From assembly GCA_937973685.1 (NCBI GenBank), contig CALJKJ010000016.1:86823-150822 (forward strand): a stretch of 64,000 nucleotides of DNA, in the 5' to 3' direction. Source of the DNA: an uncultured Flavobacteriales bacterium (lineage in GTDB: Bacteria > Bacteroidota > Bacteroidia > Flavobacteriales_D > Crocinitomicaceae). This document shows positions 8,090 through 16,771 of the stretch, piece after piece (the stretch's first letter is position 1; each line of letters begins with the position of its first letter). Both the position numbers and the translations under genes were made by a program. The notes beneath the pieces were generated by a model that ran no database searches, was not told the DNA's origin, and saw only the letters and a list, made by a program, of their open reading frames with translations.

Positions 8090-10441
8090 ATGAAAAATCT
8101 ACTTCTTGCTTGTGCACTTTTATTCAGTGCTTACTCATTCGCTCAAGACTATTCCAGAGCAAAAATCCATACCGATTCAGAAGGATTACAAACCTTAGCA
8201 GAGCTTGGGATTGCAATTGATCACGGTGCTGTAAAACGTGGAACGTTTTTTATTTCCGACTTTTCAGCAGCTGAAATTGCAACGATTAGAAACGCTGGTT
8301 TTACGGTCGACATTCTTATTGAAGATGTTCAAGCGTATTACGTGAATCAAAATAAAAACACCAGCGAAAATTTAAAAAACGTAGGTTGTTCCAATAATGG
8401 TGGAAGTTCGTTCACACCAAGTGTTCCAACTAATTTCAATTTAGGTTCGATGGGCGGTTTTTACACCTACCAAGAGTTTTTAGATGAAATCGATGCGATG
8501 CACACGCTTTATCCTAATTTAATTTCCGCTAAAGCGCCAATCTCAACTTTTACAACAATCGAAGGTCGTCCGATTTATTATTTAAAAATTTCAGACAATC
8601 CGACTGTGGACGAGGCTGAACCAGAGGTTTTATACACTGCTGTGCATCATGCGCGTGAACCGAATTCATTATCCGAAGTGATTTTTTACATGTGGTATTT
8701 GTTGGAAAACTATGCAACGAGCACAGAAATTCAATTTTTAGTGAATGAATCGGAGCAATTTTTTGTACCAATGATCAATCCTGATGGATACATTTACAAC
8801 GAACAAACAAATCCAAATGGAGGCGGTATGTGGCGTAAAAACAGACGTTTGAACAGCGGTGGTTCGTATGGTGTTGACTTGAATAGAAATTATTCATACG
8901 GATGGGGAACTACCGGAACAAGTCCCGTTCAATCAAACGATACCTATCCTGGAACAGGCGCTTTTTCAGAGCCAGAAGTTCAAGCTATCAAATGGTTGTG
9001 TGAGCAACGTGATTTTAAATTTGCCTTCAATGCACATACGTATGCAAATGATATTTTACACCCAATAGGAACTACGACAGCTGAATTTGCTGTTGACCAC
9101 AACTATTTCCAAGCATTTACTGGTTACATGGTGCAATACAATGGTTATGCACATATTAAAAGTTCTGATTTGTATCCTGCTTCTGGTGATTCAGATGACT
9201 ACATGTACAAAGTTGACACCGTTGTAAAGCCTAAAATCTTTGCAATGACGCCAGAAGTGAGTAACACAGCCGGAGGATTTTGGCCAGCTGCTTCTGAAAT
9301 CACAGGAATCTGTCAAGACATGGTTTTTCCAAACTTGATGTTGACGCACTTAGCACACAAGTATTATGATGTTTCGGATACCGATCCGTCAAGCATTACT
9401 GCGACAACTGGTAACTTTAACCACAGTGCTTATCGTTTAGGGACTGAAAATGGACCCGTTACTGTTTCGATTACGCCATTGATTGGTATTGCAAGTGTTG
9501 GGACGGGTGTTTCGCATGATTTAACGTTGATGCAAACAGCAACGGGTGCAATTAGTTATACTTTGGATGCGAACATTCAATTTGGCAGCACGATTAAATA
9601 CATTTTAAACACGGACTATGGTTTGTGGGTGAAAAAAGACACGATCACAAAAACCTTTGGTGCGCTGACATCGCAAGTGTTAGATCCTGCTTCAACAACA
9701 ACAAATTGGACAGGAACTTGGGGAACAACAACAAGTACCTTTGTATCACCGAGTTCATCTTTTGCCGACTCACCAACTGGCCAATACAACAACAATACAA
9801 ACAAAACTTTCAAGTACAATCAATCCATCGACTTAACGAATGTGACCGATGCGGGAGTGAAATTTTACGCAAAATGGGACATTGAAAACGGGTACGACTA
9901 TTGTCAATTCCAAGTTTCAACGGATAACGGCGTGACATGGCAAGGTCAATGTGGTTTGTACACGAATTTGGGCGATCCAAATGCAGGTGGTGTGCAACCA
10001 AACGGTCCCGTATACGACGGAACACAGAGTTCGTGGGTATTGGAAGAAATTAATTTGAGTGACTACATTGGTTCAACGATTCAAGTGCGTTTTCTCTTAG
10101 CTTCTGACGGAGGTGTCAAAGCAGATGGATTCTACTTTGATGATTTCGAAATCTTGTACAACATTGATTATTCGTCGGTTTCAGAAAACAACACCAACGC
10201 CATTCATTTGTTGCCCAACCCTACCGAAAACAAAGCTTTTATTAGTTTCGACAAGGCAATTGCCAACGGAAAAATTGCTGTTTATTCCGTAAACGGACAA
10301 CTGATCGAAACAATAACCATTTCAGCATGGACAAACAAAATTGAATTAGATTGCGCGCAATGGAGCGAAGGAATCTACCAACTCACGTACATTTCCGAAA
10401 ACGGTTATACGAAACCAGAAAAATTAATAGTGATTCACTAA
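8090..10441 (+). CDS. Secreted M14 zinc carboxypeptidase with T9SS type A sorting domain
   Basis: A 783-residue exported peptidase. Signal peptide MKNLLLACALLFSAYSFAQ. The M14 domain (about residues 120-430) has the zinc ligands H187 and E190 in HHARE and H316 in FNAHTY, the substrate-binding DLNRNYSYGWG (N265, R266) and the catalytic E389 in TPEVSN. A beta-rich region follows, with a jelly-roll-like segment ending KADGFYFDDFEI, then a ~75-residue type A sorting domain (LLPNPTENKAF to KLIVIH). It would trim C-terminal residues from extracellular peptides. All catalytic residues are present, so an active enzyme is expected. A strong terminator follows. Confidence 0.93.
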   Translation: MKNLLLACALLFSAYSFAQDYSRAKIHTDSEGLQTLAELGIAIDHGAVKRGTFFISDFSAAEIATIRNAGFTVDILIEDVQAYYVNQNKNTSENLKNVGCSNNGGSSFTPSVPTNFNLGSMGGFYTYQEFLDEIDAMHTLYPNLISAKAPISTFTTIEGRPIYYLKISDNPTVDEAEPEVLYTAVHHAREPNSLSEVIFYMWYLLENYATSTEIQFLVNESEQFFVPMINPDGYIYNEQTNPNGGGMWRKNRRLNSGGSYGVDLNRNYSYGWGTTGTSPVQSNDTYPGTGAFSEPEVQAIKWLCEQRDFKFAFNAHTYANDILHPIGTTTAEFAVDHNYFQAFTGYMVQYNGYAHIKSSDLYPASGDSDDYMYKVDTVVKPKIFAMTPEVSNTAGGFWPAASEITGICQDMVFPNLMLTHLAHKYYDVSDTDPSSITATTGNFNHSAYRLGTENGPVTVSITPLIGIASVGTGVSHDLTLMQTATGAISYTLDANIQFGSTIKYILNTDYGLWVKKDTITKTFGALTSQVLDPASTTTNWTGTWGTTTSTFVSPSSSFADSPTGQYNNNTNKTFKYNQSIDLTNVTDAGVKFYAKWDIENGYDYCQFQVSTDNGVTWQGQCGLYTNLGDPNAGGVQPNGPVYDGTQSSWVLEEINLSDYIGSTIQVRFLLASDGGVKADGFYFDDFEILYNIDYSSVSENNTNAIHLLPNPTENKAFISFDKAIANGKIAVYSVNGQLIETITISAWTNKIELDCAQWSEGIYQLTYISENGYTKPEKLIVIH

Positions 10442-10444
10442 ACA

Positions 10445-10479
10445 AAAAAAGAGGTAGCGTTTGTTACCTCTTTTTTTTG
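10445..10479 (+). terminator. Intrinsic terminator after the M14 peptidase gene
   Basis: AAAAAGAGGTA and TACCTCTTTTT pair around a short loop and a run of T follows. The symmetrical A/T flanks make it usable in both directions. It marks the left end of the core region before the defence island. Confidence 0.8.
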
Positions 10480-10638
10480 TAAATAAGTTGGAGGAAAGGT
10501 TGGTGATGTTAACTTTTACTATATGGGTTCTTTAAATATTACATGAATTAAAAGAATTTTATGAGGATTTTTTGGTTAATTAAAAGTTTAAAAGAGTGTG
10601 AGATTGTCAAAGAAATAGATTGTTTATAACAATGTTGA

Positions 10639-10655
10639 CAAGTGACCACATTAAT
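10639..10655 (+). repeat. Left copy of 17-bp direct repeat bracketing the Dnd island
   Basis: CAAGTGACCACATTAAT. It matches CAATTGACCACATAAAT at 22690..22706 at 15 of 17 positions, including nine consecutive bases (TGACCACAT). Both copies are on the same chromosome strand, so it may be a junction or target-site relic; coincidence is not excluded. Confidence 0.35.
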
Positions 10656-10681
10656 CCCAAATGAAATATGATAGTTTTTAT

Positions 10682-10689
10682 TAATTTTG
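10682..10689 (+). promoter_or_regulatory. TAnnTTTG promoter -7 box (TAATTTTG) for dndCDE
   Basis: Exact consensus match 19 bases before the dndC ATG, giving a leader of about 12-14 bases. No -33 TTG was found at the usual spacing. Confidence 0.5.
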
Positions 10690-10708
10690 ATAAATAAATT
10701 AGTTCACA

Positions 10709-12067
10709 ATGACTGAGATCAAAAGCAAAAAAATAAATGCAATAATAAATGAAATTATTGATCAATATTGTTTTGCAGGAGACTTACACAGACCATGGAT
10801 TATTGGTTTTAGTGGCGGGAAAGATTCAACAGTTTTACTTACATTAGTATGGATCGCTTTACAAAGAGTACGTATTGATTTTGATACTCCTTTTCAATTA
10901 AAAAGACCTATTTATATAGTTTGTAATGATACAATGGTTGAAAATCCAATTATAACATCTTATGTAGATAAAGTTTTAATTGATATAGAAAAAGCTGCAC
11001 GTGAACAAGACTTACCAATTTTTGTAAAAAAGACAACTCCCAAATTGGACGAATCATTTTGGATCAATGTAATTGGTAAAGGATATCCCGTTCCGAACAG
11101 TACGTTTAGATGGTGTACCGATCGATTGAAAATTAGACCAACTTCAAAATTTTTACACGAACAAATCGATGAAAAAGGCGAAGCTATTGTTCTACTTGGT
11201 ACTCGCTATGACGAAAGTCAAAGAAGAGAACAATCGATGAAAAAGCATGAACGTTCTGGGGGAAGACTATCAAAACATGTTCTAGACGCGAATACCTGGG
11301 TTTTCGCACCAATTAAAGAATTAATGTTGGAGGAAGTTTGGTATATAATTAATACCATTTCATCACCTTGGAATTTTGACAATAATATTCTTTTTCAAAT
11401 ATATGCAGACGCAAGTGCAGATGATTATGAGTGTCCGACGGTTGTAACTAACAAAGAGCATAAATCCTGTGGACAAAGCCGTTTCGGATGTTGGACTTGT
11501 ACTGTTGTGAAAGAAGATAAATCAATGTCAGCTTTGGTAAATAAAGGTCAAACTTGGATGAAGCCGTTAATTGATTTCAGAAATGCAATGGTTGACGACA
11601 GAAATAAACCTGAATATCGAATGCCAACCAGACGCAACGGTCTAGAGGCAATTGACGAAGAAGGGAACAACCGAGGTACTTATACTCAAGAGTACCGAGC
11701 AAAATTAGTTCGGGAATTGCTTGAGATTCAAAAGACAATTCAAAAGACAAATCCTGACGTCAAATTAATCACAGACCAGGAACTTGTTGCTATTCAAGTG
11801 ACATGGACACGAGATGGTATTTTTGATCATCATGTAGGAAAGATATATAAAGATGTTTATCAGCGTGATTTGTCAACGAGTTCGATGAATAATTTAGGAC
11901 AGACTGAACGAAGAATATTGAAAGATGTTTGTGAGGATAATCCGGCTTATTATCATTTGATTGACCAATTGTTGGAGTTACAACAATCTCGTTCGCTACT
12001 TATTTCGAAGTATGGAATGCATAATGATGTAGAAAAACAAATTGAACGTTTTGTAAATGAGAATTGA
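10709..12067 (+). CDS. dndC: DNA phosphorothioation sulfurtransferase DndC
   Basis: A 452-residue PAPS-reductase/PP-loop ATPase. The adenylating P-loop is FSGGKDST (residues 34-41), and C242, C254, C261 and C264 (in YECPTVV, SCGQS and GCWTCTV) are placed as 4Fe-4S cluster ligands as in DndC. In Dnd systems DndC activates the DNA backbone phosphate and receives sulfur from a cysteine desulfurase to install phosphorothioate. Its stop overlaps the start of dndD by eleven bases, and dndE follows, giving the conserved C-D-E order. No dndB or dndA is present. The gene is AT-rich compared with the flanking core genes, consistent with transfer. Confidence 0.95.
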   Translation: MTEIKSKKINAIINEIIDQYCFAGDLHRPWIIGFSGGKDSTVLLTLVWIALQRVRIDFDTPFQLKRPIYIVCNDTMVENPIITSYVDKVLIDIEKAAREQDLPIFVKKTTPKLDESFWINVIGKGYPVPNSTFRWCTDRLKIRPTSKFLHEQIDEKGEAIVLLGTRYDESQRREQSMKKHERSGGRLSKHVLDANTWVFAPIKELMLEEVWYIINTISSPWNFDNNILFQIYADASADDYECPTVVTNKEHKSCGQSRFGCWTCTVVKEDKSMSALVNKGQTWMKPLIDFRNAMVDDRNKPEYRMPTRRNGLEAIDEEGNNRGTYTQEYRAKLVRELLEIQKTIQKTNPDVKLITDQELVAIQVTWTRDGIFDHHVGKIYKDVYQRDLSTSSMNNLGQTERRILKDVCEDNPAYYHLIDQLLELQQSRSLLISKYGMHNDVEKQIERFVNEN

Positions 12068-14153
12068 AAAAATCATACTCAGTAATTTTCGAATCTACGC
12101 AGGTAGAAATGAAATAAAATTTCAATCTCAGGAGGATAAGAACATTACTCTTATTGCTGGGAAAAACGGATTCGGTAAAACATCATTTCTTACTTCACTG
12201 GTATGGGGTATGTATGGTAGTGCGATGGATCAAGTTGAAGAAAAATATCAGCGTGACATCAAAAATGCGGGAAGTTATAATGCTTTTTTAAAGAAATTAA
12301 TCAACAACAATGTAATGCAGGATTTTATTGACAAGAAGTCTAAAGAATCCTCATTCTTTGTGCAAATTGAATTGGTCGATGTAATGATCCCATCGATTCC
12401 TTGTAAAAAGGTTGTTATTAAACGATCTTTTGATGCTTCATTAAATAAGGAAGATTTAAGTATTTTAATAGATGGCCAAGAAAATGAATTGACCAAAGAT
12501 GTTGGATATGACGTTTTCATTAATGATTTTATTTTACCAAGGGAAATTGCAAAGTTTTTCTTTTTTGATGCTGAGAAAATTGTTTCATTGGCGGAAGCAA
12601 AATCCAAAAGTGAACTGAAGTCATTGAGTAAAGCATATTCCGAAGTTCTAGGAATAAAAAAATATGAAGATTTAAAAGCAAATTTGACAACACTTTTAAA
12701 TAAGTTGAAGCGCAATGGTGTTTCTAAAACGGATTTAAAAAGACTAGAAGAGCTTGAGACCATCGCTAAAAGTAATACGGAATTAATTCAGCATTCAGAG
12801 CAACAATTATCCGAATTGATCGAGACAAAGGATGTGCTTAAAGCAAAAATAGAATTTCTTCAAGAGCGATTAATTCGAGAAGGAAACGATATGACTCTTG
12901 ATGAATTGAAAGTATTGAAAGATAGAAGAGAGGAGATAAAAAATGCCTTGGATCATCAGCGTTTGGAGTTAAAATCATTAATGGAGTTTGTTCCTTTAGC
13001 AATTGCTTCAAATCGATTTAAAGAATTGGTCGATCAAGTAAAAAATGAACTTGAGATCAAACAGAATAAGATTGGTAAACATTTGCTTGAAGCAGAATAC
13101 AATGATTTTCAAACAATGTTTAATGAAGAATTAAAAAATGTTATTGACGAGACAAATTTGTTGAATGATATTAGTGGGTATTTTTCAAAAGTGAGAGATA
13201 TTCGATTAAATCTTTTAACCAATTCTGATAAAAATGACATTTTATTAGACTTTGATGAAGAAACGTCTAGAAAGATAATTGCAACTTTTGAGTACATAGA
13301 TAAGTCATTTAGACCCCATTATGCCCAAGTGGTTAAAACTGAGAAGGATTTAAAGCAAGAAGCAAGTCGATTGTTGAAAAGAATTAAAGAAGGCGAAGCT
13401 AGAAAAGATAATCCGTTATCAGTAAAATTGTTAGAAGAGAAACAGGATTTAGAAATTCAATTAAGTTCGATTGATACTAAACAGTTCAAACTAACCGAGG
13501 AGTTGGGGGGGTATCGCCAAAAAGAGGCAAGTACAAACAAGGTACTATCGGAACTGTTAAAAAAAACCAACCTTCAAGTTTCAGATCAAAAGAAACATGA
13601 AGTAACAGTTGATTTATTAGAAAAGATAAATCAATTGATCAATAGAATCAAAGAAGAGAAGAAGTATTCTCTACAGAAATCTATACAGTTAGGACTTAAT
13701 AAATTAATGCACAAAAAGGATAAGGTCAAAGATGTAAGTGTACGGATTGAAGAAGATGTTATGGATATCGATTTAATAGATCGATTTGGAAATGTTATTG
13801 ACAAGGAAGAACTATCAAAAGGAGAACAACAATTGTACGCGACAGCGCTACTTAAAGCCTTGGTTGATGAATCTGGAATACATTTCCCTGTTTTTATTGA
13901 TAGCCCACTTCAGAAATTTGATTTAGTGCACTCAAGTAATGTTATACAACAATTCTACCCATCAATTTCCGATCAAGTGGTTCTATTCCCTCTTTTAGAA
14001 AAAGAATTATCCAAGGATGAATTTGAATTGCTCAAGCCTCATTTAAGCAGTGTTCATTTGATTGATAACGATTCGTATGGTTCATCGTTTGAAAGTTGTG
14101 GCATCAATGATTTATTTACCAAATTCCATAACCAACATGTTCTCACACATTAG
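12057..14153 (+). CDS. dndD: DNA sulfur modification ATPase DndD
   Basis: A 698-residue SMC/RecF-like ATPase. Walker A is GKNGFGKT (35-42), long coiled-coil stretches fill the middle (roughly 200-330 and 430-540), the ABC signature is LSKGEQQL (586-593), and Walker B is VFIDSPLQKFD (612-622). The FFFFDAEKI segment is typical of DndD. It is thought to nick or remodel DNA so that sulfur can be inserted. No Cys-x-x-Cys zinc hook is visible. It overlaps dndC at its start and dndE at its end. Confidence 0.94.
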   Translation: MRIEKIILSNFRIYAGRNEIKFQSQEDKNITLIAGKNGFGKTSFLTSLVWGMYGSAMDQVEEKYQRDIKNAGSYNAFLKKLINNNVMQDFIDKKSKESSFFVQIELVDVMIPSIPCKKVVIKRSFDASLNKEDLSILIDGQENELTKDVGYDVFINDFILPREIAKFFFFDAEKIVSLAEAKSKSELKSLSKAYSEVLGIKKYEDLKANLTTLLNKLKRNGVSKTDLKRLEELETIAKSNTELIQHSEQQLSELIETKDVLKAKIEFLQERLIREGNDMTLDELKVLKDRREEIKNALDHQRLELKSLMEFVPLAIASNRFKELVDQVKNELEIKQNKIGKHLLEAEYNDFQTMFNEELKNVIDETNLLNDISGYFSKVRDIRLNLLTNSDKNDILLDFDEETSRKIIATFEYIDKSFRPHYAQVVKTEKDLKQEASRLLKRIKEGEARKDNPLSVKLLEEKQDLEIQLSSIDTKQFKLTEELGGYRQKEASTNKVLSELLKKTNLQVSDQKKHEVTVDLLEKINQLINRIKEEKKYSLQKSIQLGLNKLMHKKDKVKDVSVRIEEDVMDIDLIDRFGNVIDKEELSKGEQQLYATALLKALVDESGIHFPVFIDSPLQKFDLVHSSNVIQQFYPSISDQVVLFPLLEKELSKDEFELLKPHLSSVHLIDNDSYGSSFESCGINDLFTKFHNQHVLTH

Positions 14154-14493
14154 AACGTCTAAAGAAAACAAGGAGATTGTAACGAAATTGACGAGTAAGT
14201 TCAATTTAGGGTCTGAAAATGTGATAGCACGTATTGCACTGGCCTATTCTTTAGAGCATGATGATAAACTTGATTTAAAAGATTTAAAAGATTCTGGTGG
14301 AAAGGAGTATTCGAAAAGTGTTTTGTTTGGGGATAATGAAGATTTTTATATTGGTTTAGTTAGCATAAAATATAATTTACATACTTCGAATAAAAATGTT
14401 GCAAAACTTGTAAAACTTCATCTTGACAATGGTCTTTATAAACTTTCAAATAAAGAAATTGAAAGTTTTCTGAAAACATTATTCAGTTCGTGA
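14137..14493 (+). CDS. dndE: DNA sulfur modification protein DndE
   Basis: A 118-residue small protein starting MFSHIRTSKENKEIVTKL at an ATG that overlaps the end of dndD by 17 bases. The residues NVIARIALAYSLEHDDKLDL, SGGKEYSKSVLFGDNEDFYI and VKLHLDNGLYKL follow the DndE pattern (IR-S...L.RIAL..SL...LFGE...F..L...HL..G). DndE binds nicked DNA as a tetramer and belongs to the modification complex. An in-frame upstream ATG at 14062 would add 25 residues, but these lie wholly within dndD and do not resemble the family, so it is rejected. Confidence 0.88.
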   Translation: MFSHIRTSKENKEIVTKLTSKFNLGSENVIARIALAYSLEHDDKLDLKDLKDSGGKEYSKSVLFGDNEDFYIGLVSIKYNLHTSNKNVAKLVKLHLDNGLYKLSNKEIESFLKTLFSS

Positions 14494-15438
14494 TTATAAA
14501 TTCAATGATTCAAGATAAGATGGATAATATAAATATATATATTTATAAGTTTTTCGGTGTTTACTTGGGATAAATTCTATTTGAGGATTTTCATCATAAT
14601 TATTTTCCAAATCAGGTAATAATGAATTCAGCAAATGATATTCTTTATTTGTGATAATGGGAAAACTAATATTTACAACTGCTTCGTCTTGAGAAATAAA
14701 GTTTTTGTTTAAAAAATGATATTGATTAAATGTTGCTGCTTCAGATTTTTTAATAAATATGCCACCAAACGTAAACATTTCGATTCCATCCTGGTAGGTT
14801 AAGTTAAAAAATTGTTTAAATATTAATCGATCTTCAACATCTAGTGAGGACTGAGATTCAACAATAACATTTTCAATAACATTAAGAAATATTTTTCTTA
14901 ATGTTATTTGTGTATTAAAAGGTTCAAAATCCTCAACATCAAATTTAGAAGGTAGGAAAAGATCAAATTTAGACTTGAAATCTTCTATAGTTTTCTCAAT
15001 AAATTCATTCCGTAAAGAAATAAAAAGCAAACCATTTTCTTTTACATTTCTACAATATGTGTCAATATCGTCAATCATGTAATTTTGTAAACCTTTATCA
15101 TAATCTAACCATGCTATGGTTTTTAAATCCCAATTAAGTTTAGGGAGTACTTCATAAGATTTACCAGATTCCAATTTGATGCAGCTAAATGGTTTATTGT
15201 AATCACATCTTTTCTTCCCTTCAGGTGATACATTGCCCTCGATGCTGATCATCTTTTTAATACCAAGTCCTTTATGAAAAAGATTAAAATCAACAAAAAA
15301 AGATGCCCCAAATCCAATATATTGATAGTCATCAATTACGTTAGGAGTACAAATTTCTTTGAGTATATCTAACATCATCTTTCTTTCAATAGATTTAGAA
15401 GGTCTAAGGCTATAATTTACACTAGAATCACTCCCCAT
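14494..15438 (-). CDS. Rossmann-fold, SAM methyltransferase-like protein in the Dnd island
   Basis: A 314-residue protein, last gene of the minus-strand island operon. YIGFGASFFVDF (40-51) resembles the SAM-binding motif I, MISIEGN puts an acidic residue (E67) at the end of strand 2, and IAWLDYD (108-114) lies at the motif IV position. The C-terminal half is not recognisable. I believe it belongs to a family of methyltransferase-like proteins found beside GHKL ATPases in defence loci, but could not name the family. Substrate (DNA, RNA, protein or small molecule) is unknown. Its start overlaps the GHKL gene by eleven bases, implying coupled translation. It is convergent with dndE, the stops being adjacent at 14493/14494. 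Confidence 0.6.
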   Translation of the reverse strand: MGSDSSVNYSLRPSKSIERKMMLDILKEICTPNVIDDYQYIGFGASFFVDFNLFHKGLGIKKMISIEGNVSPEGKKRCDYNKPFSCIKLESGKSYEVLPKLNWDLKTIAWLDYDKGLQNYMIDDIDTYCRNVKENGLLFISLRNEFIEKTIEDFKSKFDLFLPSKFDVEDFEPFNTQITLRKIFLNVIENVIVESQSSLDVEDRLIFKQFFNLTYQDGIEMFTFGGIFIKKSEAATFNQYHFLNKNFISQDEAVVNISFPIITNKEYHLLNSLLPDLENNYDENPQIEFIPSKHRKTYKYIYLYYPSYLESLNL

Positions 15439-16762
15439 CGTTGATTTTTTTCATTTTTACAAAATATTGAAAAGTTGCTAAACCTACTTCACCATAAGTT
15501 TTTAATTCAAGGTATTCTTGTGTTTTCAGAACAAGTTCTTTTTCAACACGGTATTTTATTTGAACAGTATTATCATCAAAACCAGATTTCTGAATTTCGG
15601 GAAAAACAAAAGTTGAGGAAAGAGATAAATCTGAATGATGAGTTTTAATATCTACTAAGGTTGAATTTGCAACTATTTGACTACGCTGTTCGGCATTATC
15701 TAGCTTATTTAATTGACCTAAAACTTGCTTCATAGCGTTTATCATTTTAGACCGTACGGTTTTATATAAAGTTGAATTAACATCAATCCCCCATTTGGTT
15801 GTGGTCATGGGCAGTTTTGAAGAATCATTACTTGAAAAAAATACCAACCCCCTAAACATTGCAACTTTGTTATGGTATTTTTGAACACCTGAATCATCAT
15901 AGAATTTTTTTCCACCATCCCAACCAGTTAAATTCGAAGTGTCTTTATCTACCATCAAACGATCATTGCAGTAAATATACCATCCAGCTTCATTAGGATT
16001 CGGCTCACCTATTCCAACAAAAATTTCTACTTTGACGTCTTCAATGATTTCTTTTAAATAATAGGGCTTTAAGCTATCACTTTTCAAAAAAGTTATTGGC
16101 TCAGCGTCGAGTAGTTGCCCATTGACCCTAATTTTGATACCACTTTTGATACTATAATTAAACGTCTTTCGAATTTCTTTTTTTAGAGAATTTTCAAAAG
16201 TCGATAATGAAAAATCTTGTTGTACAGCCGGATTTAAATTTGTAACCTTAATGAAGGTGCCATTGACATCAATTTTCCCGTCTGCATTGTTAACGTCAAC
16301 AAAATCAAATTCCCATTTACCTTTTTCTTCAAGCCAAAGATTAACATCCTCTTCGACTTTGAAATGATCGATACCATTTTTTGTCTCAACGACAAAGTAA
16401 TTTCCAATTTTAAAAAGTCCCCTCTTCATCCCAACACCAAAACGTCCAACCGAATCTGTGCCACTTTGGTCTCCAGAATTTATTGGTTTCCCAAGCATAA
16501 AAACATAGTCAATCGCAGCTTGCTTGCTGAATCCGCCACAATTATCTTTGATTTCAAAGTACTGATTATTAAAATTTATTTCTACAAAAAAGTCAGAAGC
16601 CTTTATTTCCTTAACTTCAGTCGATATTAATATCTGACTTTTTGCACCATCAATAGAATTATCGATTAAGTCCATTATGGCTCTATCCAAAGGGATATCT
16701 TTTGTCAGCATATTTACAAAAAATCCCTTTGACGGTTCGGCATTAAACTTCCCTTGTGTCAT
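15428..16762 (-). CDS. GHKL (Hsp90/MutL/MORC-type) ATPase in the Dnd island
   Basis: A 444-residue protein with a Bergerat ATP-binding fold at its N-terminus: helix motif PLDRAIMDLIDNSIDGA (25-40), DNCGG (73-77) and GRFGVGMKRGLF (106-117), the G1 and G2 boxes. Members of this superfamily close as ATP-dependent clamps. The remainder (about 200-444) has a second alpha/beta region and no recognisable nuclease motif. It is ten bases downstream of the AlbA-type gene and overlaps the methyltransferase-like gene. It is not a component of any Dnd system I know, so its role, perhaps as sensor or effector, is open. Confidence 0.7.
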   Translation of the reverse strand: MTQGKFNAEPSKGFFVNMLTKDIPLDRAIMDLIDNSIDGAKSQILISTEVKEIKASDFFVEINFNNQYFEIKDNCGGFSKQAAIDYVFMLGKPINSGDQSGTDSVGRFGVGMKRGLFKIGNYFVVETKNGIDHFKVEEDVNLWLEEKGKWEFDFVDVNNADGKIDVNGTFIKVTNLNPAVQQDFSLSTFENSLKKEIRKTFNYSIKSGIKIRVNGQLLDAEPITFLKSDSLKPYYLKEIIEDVKVEIFVGIGEPNPNEAGWYIYCNDRLMVDKDTSNLTGWDGGKKFYDDSGVQKYHNKVAMFRGLVFFSSNDSSKLPMTTTKWGIDVNSTLYKTVRSKMINAMKQVLGQLNKLDNAEQRSQIVANSTLVDIKTHHSDLSLSSTFVFPEIQKSGFDDNTVQIKYRVEKELVLKTQEYLELKTYGEVGLATFQYFVKMKKINDGE

Positions 16763-16771
16763 AATTAGTAT

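Larger units (their letters stand above)
10480..10708. other. AT-rich spacer ahead of the Dnd island
   Basis: No ORF of note. It contains one copy of a 17-base sequence (10639..10655) that recurs with two mismatches at 22690..22706 at the other end of the island, and the dndC promoter near its right end. Confidence 0.5.

Noticed and set aside
10480..10708. Prophage or IS origin of the Dnd island
   Set aside because: No integrase, transposase, phage structural gene or long terminal repeat was found; only a short imperfect direct repeat.
14062..14136. Extended start of dndE at 14062
   Set aside because: The extra 25 residues are in a frame wholly inside dndD and do not match DndE; the ATG at 14137 fits the family.
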